Assembly (NCBI GenBank): GCA_003520555.1 | Contig: DOUO01000016.1 | Location: 1 to 6,700, forward strand | Length of the DNA stretch: 6,700 nt | Direction of reading: 5' to 3' | Source of the DNA: Oscillospiraceae bacterium | GTDB lineage: Bacteria > Bacillota > Clostridia > Oscillospirales > Acutalibacteraceae | In this document: piece after piece, positions 1 through 6,404 of the stretch | How the letters are laid out: each line of letters starts with the position of its first letter | Position numbering within the stretch: the first letter of the stretch is position 1 | Notes under the pieces: model-generated | Told to the model about the DNA's origin: nothing | Database searches by the model: none | Seen by the model: the letters and a program-made list of their open reading frames with translations, nothing else | Program-made: the position numbers and the translations under genes

Positions 1-15
1 TTTGATTTTACTTAA

Positions 16-1578
16 TCAGCCTTCAAAATTTCTTACTTCCTCAAATTCATCCGTGATTTCCTTTGACGGAGCTTCCGTGATAAGCGAAATAACAACGTTG
101 ACAATCATCGCGAGGATGAAGCCCGGTACAAGCGAATAAAGACCTGTAGCGGCGGCGGGAGTAGCGCCGTCAACAATCGGGATGTATTCCCAAATAATTA
201 TGGTCAGCGCGCCGACGGACATACCGGCAATCGCGCCCGAAAGGTTAGAACGCTTCCAGAACAGCGCAAGCAGTACAACCGGACCGAACGCCGCGCCGAA
301 GCCTGCCCATGCGTTACTTACAAGTCCCATAATGCTCGAATTGGGGTCAAGCGCGATAATAAACGCGATAATCGCAACAACGATAACCGCAATCTTACCC
401 ACAAGCAATGAGTTCTTTTCGGTTGCCTTCTTGTTGATTGCGCCCTTGTACATATCCTCCGACACTGCCGAAGCGGTAACAAGAAGCTGGCTGTCCGCGG
501 TGGACATAATAGCCGCCAAAATTCCGCAAAGGAAAATACCGCCGATGAAAACAAGTAAGCCGTTTCCGGTGAACACCTGCTGAATCAGCTTGATAAACGC
601 TGTTTCGCTGTGAGCTCCGTCAAGAACGGGGTCAAGGCAGGCTCTTGCGACAATACCGATAAAGCACGAAGCCGCAAGTGAAATGATAACCCATGTAATG
701 CCGATTCTTCTTGACTTTTTAACTTCCTGATTGCTCTTGATAGCCATAAAGCGGATGATGATGTGCGGCATACCGAAGTAACCGAGTCCCCACGCGAGGT
801 TTGAAATAATTGAAACCGCCGAAATGTTTGAACCGTCGTCGTTCTTCAACGCGTTAAGGAAGTTGCCGGGGTTCTGAACTCCGTGCGCCATCAGCGCCCG
901 GTCAAAGCCCTTGTCGCCCGTAAGCGTCATATAAGCCACAATCGGAACGGCAAGAATAGCCACAAGCATAAGCATACCCTGAATAAAGTCTGTGGTGCAA
1001 ACAGCCTTAAAGCCGCCCATGAAGGTGTAAATAAGAATTACAGCCGCCGCAATCGCCAGACCGATAAGGTAAGCTGTCTGGTCAAGGTTTCCGTCGGTGC
1101 TGTTGCCGAACAGCGTCGCAAAAAGCTTTGCGCCCGAGGAAAACGCCGAAGCTGTGTAAACAGCGAAGAAAATTGCGATGATAATTGCCGAAACAATCTT
1201 GATAATGCCCTTTTTGTCGCGGTAACGGTTCTGGAAAAACGTCGGAATCGTCAGCGAATTGCCCGATACAATCGTGTATTTTCTCAGCCTTGACGCAACA
1301 ATGTACCAGTTGAGAATCGTACCGATAAGCAGGCCTACCGCAATCCAGATTTCACCCGTACCGGCAAGGTAGATTGAACCCGGAAGTCCCATAAGCAGCC
1401 AGCCGCTCATGTCCGAAGCCTGAGCCGAAAGCGCCGCCGTCCAGCCGCCGAGGTTTCTTCCGCCGAGGAAGTAGTCCTCGTTGTTTTTGGTTTTCCTTGA
1501 GTAAAATACGCCGATTAAAATCATCAGAATCAGGTAAAACGCAAAGGCAACCAAAACAATGATATTGTTTGTACTCAT
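16..1578 (-). CDS. putP: Sodium/proline symporter (SSS family)
   Basis: This 520-residue membrane protein should import L-proline with Na+ for nutrition or osmoprotection. It is an all-helical transporter of the sodium:solute symporter family, close to the roughly 500 residues of E. coli PutP. The hallmark ASDMSGWLLMGLPG lies at residues 54-67, with D56, M57 and S58 at the positions of the Na+/proline-site residues D55-S57 of E. coli PutP. R41 in LGGR matches E. coli R40. WGLGYFGMPH (263-272), the Na2-site pair S359-T360 in AAIMSTADSQLL, and AWAGFGAAFGPVV (423-435) are also family-typical. Two polar insertions, near 158-168 and 233-252, lengthen it relative to E. coli. The C-terminal tail is short and acidic. 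The ATG follows a strong GGGAGGA ribosome-binding site (complement of 1584-1590) with a 5-base spacer. It is transcribed away from alr from its own promoter. Proline specificity is inferred from motif similarity; another SSS substrate is possible but less likely. Confidence 0.95.
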   Translation of the reverse strand: MSTNNIIVLVAFAFYLILMILIGVFYSRKTKNNEDYFLGGRNLGGWTAALSAQASDMSGWLLMGLPGSIYLAGTGEIWIAVGLLIGTILNWYIVASRLRKYTIVSGNSLTIPTFFQNRYRDKKGIIKIVSAIIIAIFFAVYTASAFSSGAKLFATLFGNSTDGNLDQTAYLIGLAIAAAVILIYTFMGGFKAVCTTDFIQGMLMLVAILAVPIVAYMTLTGDKGFDRALMAHGVQNPGNFLNALKNDDGSNISAVSIISNLAWGLGYFGMPHIIIRFMAIKSNQEVKKSRRIGITWVIISLAASCFIGIVARACLDPVLDGAHSETAFIKLIQQVFTGNGLLVFIGGIFLCGILAAIMSTADSQLLVTASAVSEDMYKGAINKKATEKNSLLVGKIAVIVVAIIAFIIALDPNSSIMGLVSNAWAGFGAAFGPVVLLALFWKRSNLSGAIAGMSVGALTIIIWEYIPIVDGATPAAATGLYSLVPGFILAMIVNVVISLITEAPSKEITDEFEEVRNFEG

Positions 1579-1632
1579 AATTGTCCTCCCTAAAATATTT
1601 GCGTTATCATGAAAAATAACATGTGCATTTAG

Positions 1633-1678
1633 TATTTTACCAAATTAAAGCGAGAAAATCAAGTAATTTGGTAAAATA
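1633..1678. repeat. Perfect 15-bp inverted repeat around the putP promoter (likely operator pair)
   Basis: The left arm TATTTTACCAAATTA (1633-1647) and right arm TAATTTGGTAAAATA (1664-1678) are exact reverse complements separated by 16 bases. Their centres are 31 bp apart, about three helical turns, so two bound proteins would face the same side of the DNA. The left arm contains the putP -10 box and the right arm sits just upstream of the -35 box. This placement fits a pair of regulator sites. Only two G:C pairs per arm and the lack of a following T-run argue against a terminator. The regulator cannot be identified from the sequence. Confidence 0.7.
1634..1662 (-). promoter_or_regulatory. putP promoter, sigma-A type
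   Basis: Read on the minus strand, a -35 box TTGATT (complement of 1657-1662) is followed after exactly 17 bases by a -10 box TAAAAT (complement of 1634-1639). Transcription would start near 1627, giving a leader of about 50 bases before the putP ATG. The boxes and spacing are seen directly; activity is inferred. A perfect TTGACA also occurs on this strand (complement of 1701-1706), but no good -10 lies at the right distance from it. Confidence 0.65.
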
Positions 1679-1720
1679 ATGAAAAATTGTAAAAAATAAA
1701 TGTCAAAATAAGCTCAACGG

Positions 1721-1749
1721 TTGATTTGCGGACAAAAAAGTAATATAAT
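1721..1749 (+). promoter_or_regulatory. alr-polA operon promoter, sigma-A type
   Basis: A -35 box TTGATT (1721-1726) and a consensus -10 box TATAAT (1744-1749) are separated by 17 bases. The start point would be near 1756, leaving a leader of about 34 bases before the alr ATG at 1790. A-rich DNA at 1681-1710 lies upstream and could act as an UP-like element. No other good promoter is seen until just before tsaD, so this is probably the main promoter for the gene string. Confidence 0.75.
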
Positions 1750-1789
1750 AATACTATCTATGAACTTCTATAACGCATGAGGTATTGCT

Positions 1790-2965
1790 ATGGATTTTGT
1801 TAAGAGGACGTGGGCGGAAATTTCGCTTGACGCAATCACGCATAATTTCAATGAAATAAAGAAAAAAACCGGCGGCGCGAAAATCTGCTGCGTAGTAAAG
1901 GCTGACGGCTACGGCCACGGCGCCGTTGAGGTTTCGCATATTTACGAACAGCTCGGCGCTGACTTTTTTGCAGTTTCAAATATTGACGAAGGCATCGAGC
2001 TCAGGGATTCCGGCATTAAGCTTCCAATCCTTATCCTGGGCTACACCCCGGTGCGCGACGCCGTAAGGCTTGCCGAAAACAATATTTCGCAGGCGGTTTT
2101 TTCCGCGGACTACGGCAGGGCATTGTCCGACGAGTGCCGCAAAAACAACGTAAGCTGCAAAATTCACATCAAGGCTGACACCGGCATGAGCCGCATCGGT
2201 TTTATGTGCCAGCAATTTCCGAGAGATGATTATTCCGTAAAAGAAATTTACGACACCTGCATGCTCCCGAACCTCACCCTCGAGGGCTTGTTCACGCATT
2301 TCTGCGTGTCCGACGAAGGCGAAGCCGGCAGGGACTTTACCGAAAAGCAGTATCAAAACTTTACTCATGTAACTCAGGCTCTTAAGGCCATGGGGCTTGA
2401 AATCCCGATTTGCCACTGCTCAAACAGCGGAGCAATCGAGGCATACAGCCAAACCTACTGCGACATGGTTCGCGCCGGAATCATCCTGTACGGTCTCGCG
2501 CCGTCGGGCAAGCTTCAGGGCAGGCTTGACCTTATTCCGGCAATGACGCTCAAAACCTCCGTTGCCTATGTAAAGGAGCTTAAAAAAGGCGCCTCTATTT
2601 CCTACGGCAGAACCTTCACCGCGGAGGAGAACATGAAAATCGCCACCGTGCCGATCGGCTACGCGGACGGCTATATCCGCTCAAACGCCGAAAACGGATA
2701 CATGCTTATTAACGGTCAAAAGGCAAAAATCGTCGGCAGAATCTGCATGGATCAAACCATGCTTGACGTCACCGACCTTGATTATATCGAACAGGGCGAT
2801 GAGGTTATTGTGTTCGGCAGGGGAGTGTCGGACGAACCGACGGCGGATTTGCTTGCCAAAAACACGGGTACAATCAATTACGAGGTTGTTTGTCTTGTCG
2901 GCAAACGCGTTCCGCGCGTCTATTACAAAAACGGAGTAATTACGGAAGTGATGTATAAGCTATGA
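1790..2965 (+). CDS. alr: Alanine racemase
   Basis: This PLP enzyme interconverts L- and D-alanine in the cytoplasm and so supplies D-Ala for peptidoglycan. At 391 residues it has normal family length, with an N-terminal TIM-type barrel and a C-terminal beta domain. The PLP-binding lysine is K37 in VVKADGYGHGA. The second catalytic base is Y272 in SYGRTF. IKADTGMSRIGF (127-138) carries the conserved arginine R135, and R228 in MVRAGIILYG matches the arginine that contacts the PLP pyridine nitrogen. GYADGY (290-295) and the substrate-site CMDQTMLDV (319-327) complete the signature. The start is fixed: an in-frame TGA at 1778-1780 lies just upstream, and a GAGGT site (1779-1783) is 6 bases from the ATG. 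The last four bases (ATGA) overlap the polA start. It is first in the operon behind a clear promoter. The motifs fit a biosynthetic Alr; whether a second racemase exists cannot be seen. Confidence 0.97.
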   Translation: MDFVKRTWAEISLDAITHNFNEIKKKTGGAKICCVVKADGYGHGAVEVSHIYEQLGADFFAVSNIDEGIELRDSGIKLPILILGYTPVRDAVRLAENNISQAVFSADYGRALSDECRKNNVSCKIHIKADTGMSRIGFMCQQFPRDDYSVKEIYDTCMLPNLTLEGLFTHFCVSDEGEAGRDFTEKQYQNFTHVTQALKAMGLEIPICHCSNSGAIEAYSQTYCDMVRAGIILYGLAPSGKLQGRLDLIPAMTLKTSVAYVKELKKGASISYGRTFTAEENMKIATVPIGYADGYIRSNAENGYMLINGQKAKIVGRICMDQTMLDVTDLDYIEQGDEVIVFGRGVSDEPTADLLAKNTGTINYEVVCLVGKRVPRVYYKNGVITEVMYKL

Positions 2966-5523
2966 GAATTTTGGTTGTTGACGGTAACAGCATTGTTAAC
3001 CGCGCCTACTACGGAATCCGTCCGCTAACCACAAAGGACGGTCAGTTTACCCACGCGATTTACGGATTTCTCACCATGCTCAAAAAGCTTGAAAAGGATG
3101 AAAATCCGGACGCCGTCGCAATTGCCTTTGACCTCAAGGCTCCTACCTTCCGTCACAAGGCTTATTCGGGCTATAAGGCAAACCGCAAGGGTATGCCTCC
3201 CGAGCTTGCCTCGCAAATGCCTCCTCTCAAGGAGCTCCTCGGGCTTTTGGGCTACAAAATCGTGACCTGCGAAGGCTATGAAGCCGACGATATCCTCGGC
3301 ACCTTTGCGCTTGCCTGTGAAAATAACGAACACGAATGTGTTGTCGCGACAGGAGACCGCGACAGCCTTCAGCTTGTTTCCGAAAAAACCTTCGTGCACC
3401 TTTGCACCAACCGCGACGACATCCTTTACACTCCCGAAAAAATCATGGAGGATTACGGCGTAACGCCAAAGGAGCTTATTGAAATCAAGGCTATCCAGGG
3501 CGATACCTCCGACAATATCCCCGGAGTAGCGGGAATCGGCCCGAAGGGAGCGGGCGAATTAATTCAAAAATACCACAGCGTTGAATATATTTACAACCAT
3601 ATCGACGAGCTTGAAATCAGGGAAAACGTGCGCAAAAAGCTTGTCGCCTCAAAGGATAACGCGCTTTTAAGCCGTATGCTCGGCGAAATCAACTGCAACG
3701 TTCCCGTTGATACCGACGTTACGAAATACGAGGTTAAAATCACCGACCGCCAAGCCTGCGCGCGGTATATGGCAAAGCTCGAGCTTTTTTCTTTAATAGA
3801 AAAATACGGTCTTGACCAAACTTTCGAAGCAAAGGAAAAAATCAGCGAACGTCAAAAGCTTGTCGTAACTGAAAACGCGGATTCCGATATTCTTTTAAAG
3901 AAAATTGACTCCGCCGAAAAAGTATATCTGTCATTTGAATTTTCCGATAAAGAATTAAATTCCTTTGCCGTAAATATTGACGGCGAAATATTTGTAAGCA
4001 CGGACGCGGAAATATTTAAAAAGCTTCTGACAAACAGCGGCAAAAAAGTATGCACGCGCGGCTGCAAACAGCTTTTCGCTTACGCCGACCGCCTCGGCTT
4101 TGAATTTACAAGCCTCGCGTTTGACATCGAGCTTGCGGCGTACCTTCTTCAGCCGTCCGAAAAGGATTATTCCGACCTCAACCTGTGCGCCATGCACGAA
4201 ATCGAGCTTCCGCAGGCTGACGAAGAACATAAAAAATACGCTGTGCTTGCCGCGTACGGCAAGCTGTGTGAAATCCTGCTTTCTGAAATCAAGGCAAACG
4301 AGCAGGAGGATTTGCTTTACAAGGTGGAGCTTCCGCTTGCCAATGTGCTCGCCAAAATGGAAAACCTCGGCTTTGAGGTTGATAAACAGGGCATAGAGGA
4401 CTACGGCAAAATGCTGTCGGCGGAAATCTCCGAGCTTGAAAAATCAATTTACGAAAGCGCCGGAACGGAATTCAACATCAATTCCCCGAAACAGCTCGGC
4501 AAGGTGCTTTTTGAGGATTTGGGACTTCCGGCAAAGAAGAAAACAAAAAGCGGCTACAGCACAAACGCCGAGGTGCTTGAAGGCCTGCGTTACGAACACC
4601 CTGTTGTGGACATGGTGCTTAACTACCGCACGCTCGCAAAGCTGAACTCAACCTACTGCGAAGGCCTGCTTAAGGTTATCGCGCCCGACGGCAGAATCCA
4701 CTCAAGCTTTAACCAAACGGAAACCAGAACCGGCAGAATCAGCTCAACCGAGCCTAACCTTCAAAACATCCCGGTGCGCACCGAGCTCGGCAGGGAAATG
4801 CGCAAATTTTTCTGCGCGCGCGAGGGCATGGTGCTTGTTGACGCGGACTACTCGCAAATCGAGCTCAGGGTGCTCGCGCATATCGCGAATGATAAAAATA
4901 TGATTGAAGCCTTTAAAAACGGCGACGACATCCACGCAATCACCGCTTCCCAGGTATTTAATATACCGCTTGAAATGGTTACTCCCGTTATGCGAAGCCG
5001 CGCAAAGGCGGTTAATTTCGGCATTGTCTACGGCATCGGCGCGTTTTCGCTTGCCAAGGACATAGGCGTTTCCAATAAGGAAGCCAAGCGGTATATCGAA
5101 AACTACCTTGCTCATTACAGCGGAGTTGACGAATACATGAAGCGCGTAGTTGAAAGGGCAAAGCTTGACGGTTATGTGGAAACCATGTTCGGCAGACGGC
5201 GTTACCTGCCCGAGCTGAGCTCCGGCAAGCACATGCTGCGCGCCTTCGGCGAACGCGTCGCGCGCAATATGCCAATCCAGGGCACAGCCGCCGACATTAT
5301 TAAAATAGCTATGATCAGGGTTGACGAAAGACTTAAAAAAGAAAATTCGGCAGCGCGCCTGATTTTGCAGGTTCACGATGAACTCATAGTAGAAGCTCCT
5401 CAAGCCGAAGCCGCAAAGGTTTCCGCGCTTTTGAAGGAGGAAATGGAAAACGCCGTAAAGCTCAGCGTTCCGCTGACAGCCGACGCGGCTACAGGAAAGA
5501 CGTGGTATGATGCAAAAGGATAA
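2962..5523 (+). CDS. polA: DNA polymerase I
   Basis: This 853-residue protein should fill gaps, remove Okazaki primers and act in repair. Residues 1 to about 290 form the 5'-3' nuclease: VDGNS with D7, AFD with D57, EADD (107-110), GDRDS (131-135) and GDTSDNIPGVAGIGPKGAG (180-198). Residues of about 300-445 occupy the place of the 3'-5' exonuclease but lack most of its metal ligands: SFE (324-326) replaces DxE, D388 remains, and the third-motif aspartate appears lost around YAVLAAYG (426-433). The polymerase domain is intact. Motif A is DYSQIELR with D629 and E634; motif B spans R678 to Y690 with K682 and F686; motif C is QVHDELIVE with D806 and E807. F686 matches E. coli F762. The start overlaps the alr stop as ATGA with only a weak Shine-Dalgarno site, so reinitiation by ribosomes leaving alr is likely. 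The 3' end overlaps the next gene by 17 bases. It is probably replicative and repair-competent but non-proofreading. Confidence 0.97.
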   Translation: MRILVVDGNSIVNRAYYGIRPLTTKDGQFTHAIYGFLTMLKKLEKDENPDAVAIAFDLKAPTFRHKAYSGYKANRKGMPPELASQMPPLKELLGLLGYKIVTCEGYEADDILGTFALACENNEHECVVATGDRDSLQLVSEKTFVHLCTNRDDILYTPEKIMEDYGVTPKELIEIKAIQGDTSDNIPGVAGIGPKGAGELIQKYHSVEYIYNHIDELEIRENVRKKLVASKDNALLSRMLGEINCNVPVDTDVTKYEVKITDRQACARYMAKLELFSLIEKYGLDQTFEAKEKISERQKLVVTENADSDILLKKIDSAEKVYLSFEFSDKELNSFAVNIDGEIFVSTDAEIFKKLLTNSGKKVCTRGCKQLFAYADRLGFEFTSLAFDIELAAYLLQPSEKDYSDLNLCAMHEIELPQADEEHKKYAVLAAYGKLCEILLSEIKANEQEDLLYKVELPLANVLAKMENLGFEVDKQGIEDYGKMLSAEISELEKSIYESAGTEFNINSPKQLGKVLFEDLGLPAKKKTKSGYSTNAEVLEGLRYEHPVVDMVLNYRTLAKLNSTYCEGLLKVIAPDGRIHSSFNQTETRTGRISSTEPNLQNIPVRTELGREMRKFFCAREGMVLVDADYSQIELRVLAHIANDKNMIEAFKNGDDIHAITASQVFNIPLEMVTPVMRSRAKAVNFGIVYGIGAFSLAKDIGVSNKEAKRYIENYLAHYSGVDEYMKRVVERAKLDGYVETMFGRRRYLPELSSGKHMLRAFGERVARNMPIQGTAADIIKIAMIRVDERLKKENSAARLILQVHDELIVEAPQAEAAKVSALLKEEMENAVKLSVPLTADAATGKTWYDAKG
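5493..5499 (+). promoter_or_regulatory. Ribosome-binding site of the phosphatase gene, inside polA
   Basis: AGGAAAG lies within the last codons of polA, 7 bases before the ATG at 5507 and 10 before a second in-frame ATG at 5510. The spacing favours 5507 slightly; both starts give practically the same protein. Confidence 0.6.
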
Positions 5524-5947
5524 AAAACACTGCGTTGCCTTTGTCTGCACAGGCAACACCTGCCGCAGTCCGATGGCTGAGGCAATTTTCAACAAGCTCG
5601 CGGAAGAAAAAAATCTTGACGTTTACGCCGTAAGCTTCGGAATGGCGGCGGCAAACGGAGTTCCCGTGTCCGAGCTGTCGGTCAGGGCGTGCGAGGAAAT
5701 CGGAATCGACCTCAGCGGCAAAAAGGCAAGCTTTATATATAATTACGACATCGGCGGAATTGAAAAATTCTACTGTATGTCTGACGAGCACAAAATGATG
5801 CTGACGCAATTTTGCCAAATCCCCGGGGAAAAAATCGAGGTTCTGGGCATAACAGACCCCTTCGGCGGCAATTTTGAGGTGTACAGGCAGTGCAGAGATG
5901 AAATTTATAATTCTGTAAAAGAAATAATCAAGCAGTATGAGAATTGA
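5507..5947 (+). CDS. Low-molecular-weight protein arginine phosphatase (YwlE-like)
   Basis: This 146-residue cytoplasmic protein belongs to the low-molecular-weight protein tyrosine phosphatase fold. The phosphate loop near the N-terminus reads CTGNTCRSP (14-22), giving the CX5R nucleophile C14 and R20. The general-acid loop is DPFGG (117-121) with D117, followed by a helix (FEVYRQCRDEI) closely resembling that of B. subtilis YwlE. Tyrosine phosphatases of this family usually have Ile at position 18 of this loop (GNICRS). The Thr seen here matches T11 of YwlE, the residue known to set phospho-arginine specificity. Protein arginine dephosphorylation, opposing an McsB-type kinase, is therefore the preferred role; tyrosine phosphatase is the alternative. 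No McsB is in the window. The usual SAG after strand two reads SFG (43-45). The start overlaps polA by 17 bases and the stop overlaps rimI by 11, so expression is likely coupled to polA. Confidence 0.88.
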   Translation: MMQKDKKHCVAFVCTGNTCRSPMAEAIFNKLAEEKNLDVYAVSFGMAAANGVPVSELSVRACEEIGIDLSGKKASFIYNYDIGGIEKFYCMSDEHKMMLTQFCQIPGEKIEVLGITDPFGGNFEVYRQCRDEIYNSVKEIIKQYEN

Positions 5948-6371
5948 ACGCATGACAAACGCTCATCTTGATTCGGCGGCGCGGCTTGAACGGGAGTGTT
6001 TTTCACGCCCGTGGTCGCGCGAAAGTCTTGAATCGGAGCTTAACAACCCGAATTCGGTTTTTCTTGCGGCGCTTGACGGTGAAAAAACCGTCGGCTACGC
6101 CGGCATGAGCGTAATTGTTGACGAAGGCTACATCTTCAACGTGGCGGTAACCTCCGCGTACAGGCGCCGCGGCGTGGGCTCCGCGCTGATTCGCGAGCTT
6201 GTCACCTACGGCAAAAAGAATAACCTCTGCTTCATCACCCTTGAAGTTCGCCGCTCTAACCTTGCGGCAATTTCGCTTTATTCGGGCTTCGGCTTTGTCA
6301 AGGCGGGGGAGCGCAGGGATTATTATTCCCACCCGACGGAAAACGCCGTGCTTATGACATACTATTTTTGA
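5937..6371 (+). CDS. rimI: Ribosomal protein S18-alanine N-acetyltransferase-like GNAT
   Basis: This 144-residue GNAT enzyme should transfer acetyl from acetyl-CoA to a protein N-terminus, classically ribosomal protein S18. The RimI N-terminus is recognisable in ERECFSRPWS (18-27). The acetyl-CoA loop is RRRGVGSALI (76-85), following FNVAVTSAYR. LEVRRSN (102-108) contains E103 and the NLAAISLYSGFGF stretch contains Y115; both fall at the same numbers as the catalytic E103 and Y115 of E. coli RimI. The family-typical end RRDYY-x(4)-ENAVLM is present. The start at 5937 overlaps the phosphatase stop by 11 bases and has no convincing Shine-Dalgarno site, so it probably depends on coupling. An alternative ATG at 5952 has no better site and would trim the first beta strand. 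Being next to tsaD is typical of RimI. The true substrate, S18 or a broader set of N-termini, cannot be told from sequence. Confidence 0.92.
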   Translation: MRIERMTNAHLDSAARLERECFSRPWSRESLESELNNPNSVFLAALDGEKTVGYAGMSVIVDEGYIFNVAVTSAYRRRGVGSALIRELVTYGKKNNLCFITLEVRRSNLAAISLYSGFGFVKAGERRDYYSHPTENAVLMTYYF

Positions 6372-6380
6372 TTTAACATA

Positions 6381-6396
6381 TATAATGATATAATGA
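6381..6396 (+). promoter_or_regulatory. Tandem TATAATGA, possible internal promoter for tsaD
   Basis: In the 33-base gap between rimI and tsaD, TATAATGA occurs twice head to tail (6381-6388 and 6389-6396). Each copy contains a consensus -10 box. The second copy is preceded by TGA, giving an extended -10 (TGATATAAT), with TTGATT at 6368-6373 as a -35 at a short 15-base spacing. Use of the second box would start RNA near 6401, almost at the tsaD ATG. Use of the first would start near 6393 and keep the ribosome-binding site. Promoter function is inferred and uncertain. Confidence 0.4.
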
Positions 6397-6404
6397 GGAA
6401 AAAC

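Noticed and set aside
883..1293. Long open frame on the plus strand inside putP
   Set aside because: It is antisense to the strongly supported putP, its protein is arginine/lysine-rich without recognisable motifs, and it has no convincing start signal. It is a codon-bias shadow.
1603..1620. GTTAT/ATAAC inverted repeat in the putP leader as a possible hairpin or riboswitch
   Set aside because: The stem is only 5 AT-rich pairs with an 8-base loop, and the leader is about 50 bases. That is too short and too weak for a riboswitch or attenuator.
1633..1678. The inverted repeat as a bidirectional transcription terminator
   Set aside because: The arms are AT-rich, the 16-base loop is long, no T-run follows, and the element lies between two divergent promoters rather than after a gene.
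1701..1706. Perfect TTGACA on the minus strand as the putP -35 box
   Set aside because: At 16-18 bases downstream only poor -10 matches such as TTCATT occur. The TTGATT-17-TAAAAT pair closer to putP is better.
1760..1780. Six-codon open frame ahead of alr as a leader peptide
   Set aside because: It has no ribosome-binding site, starts only a few bases after the predicted transcription start, and shows no run of regulatory codons.
4744..5595. A 283-codon minus-strand open frame opposite polA and the phosphatase gene
   Set aside because: It lies antisense to the conserved polymerase motifs A, B and C. Its translation matches no family I recognise and is rich in Cys, His and Phe, as expected for antisense readings.
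2961..5945. The identical 10-mer TATGAGAATT at the polA start (2961-2970) and rimI start (5936-5945)
   Set aside because: Both proteins simply begin Met-Arg-Ile with the same common codons. The match ends there and is most likely chance.
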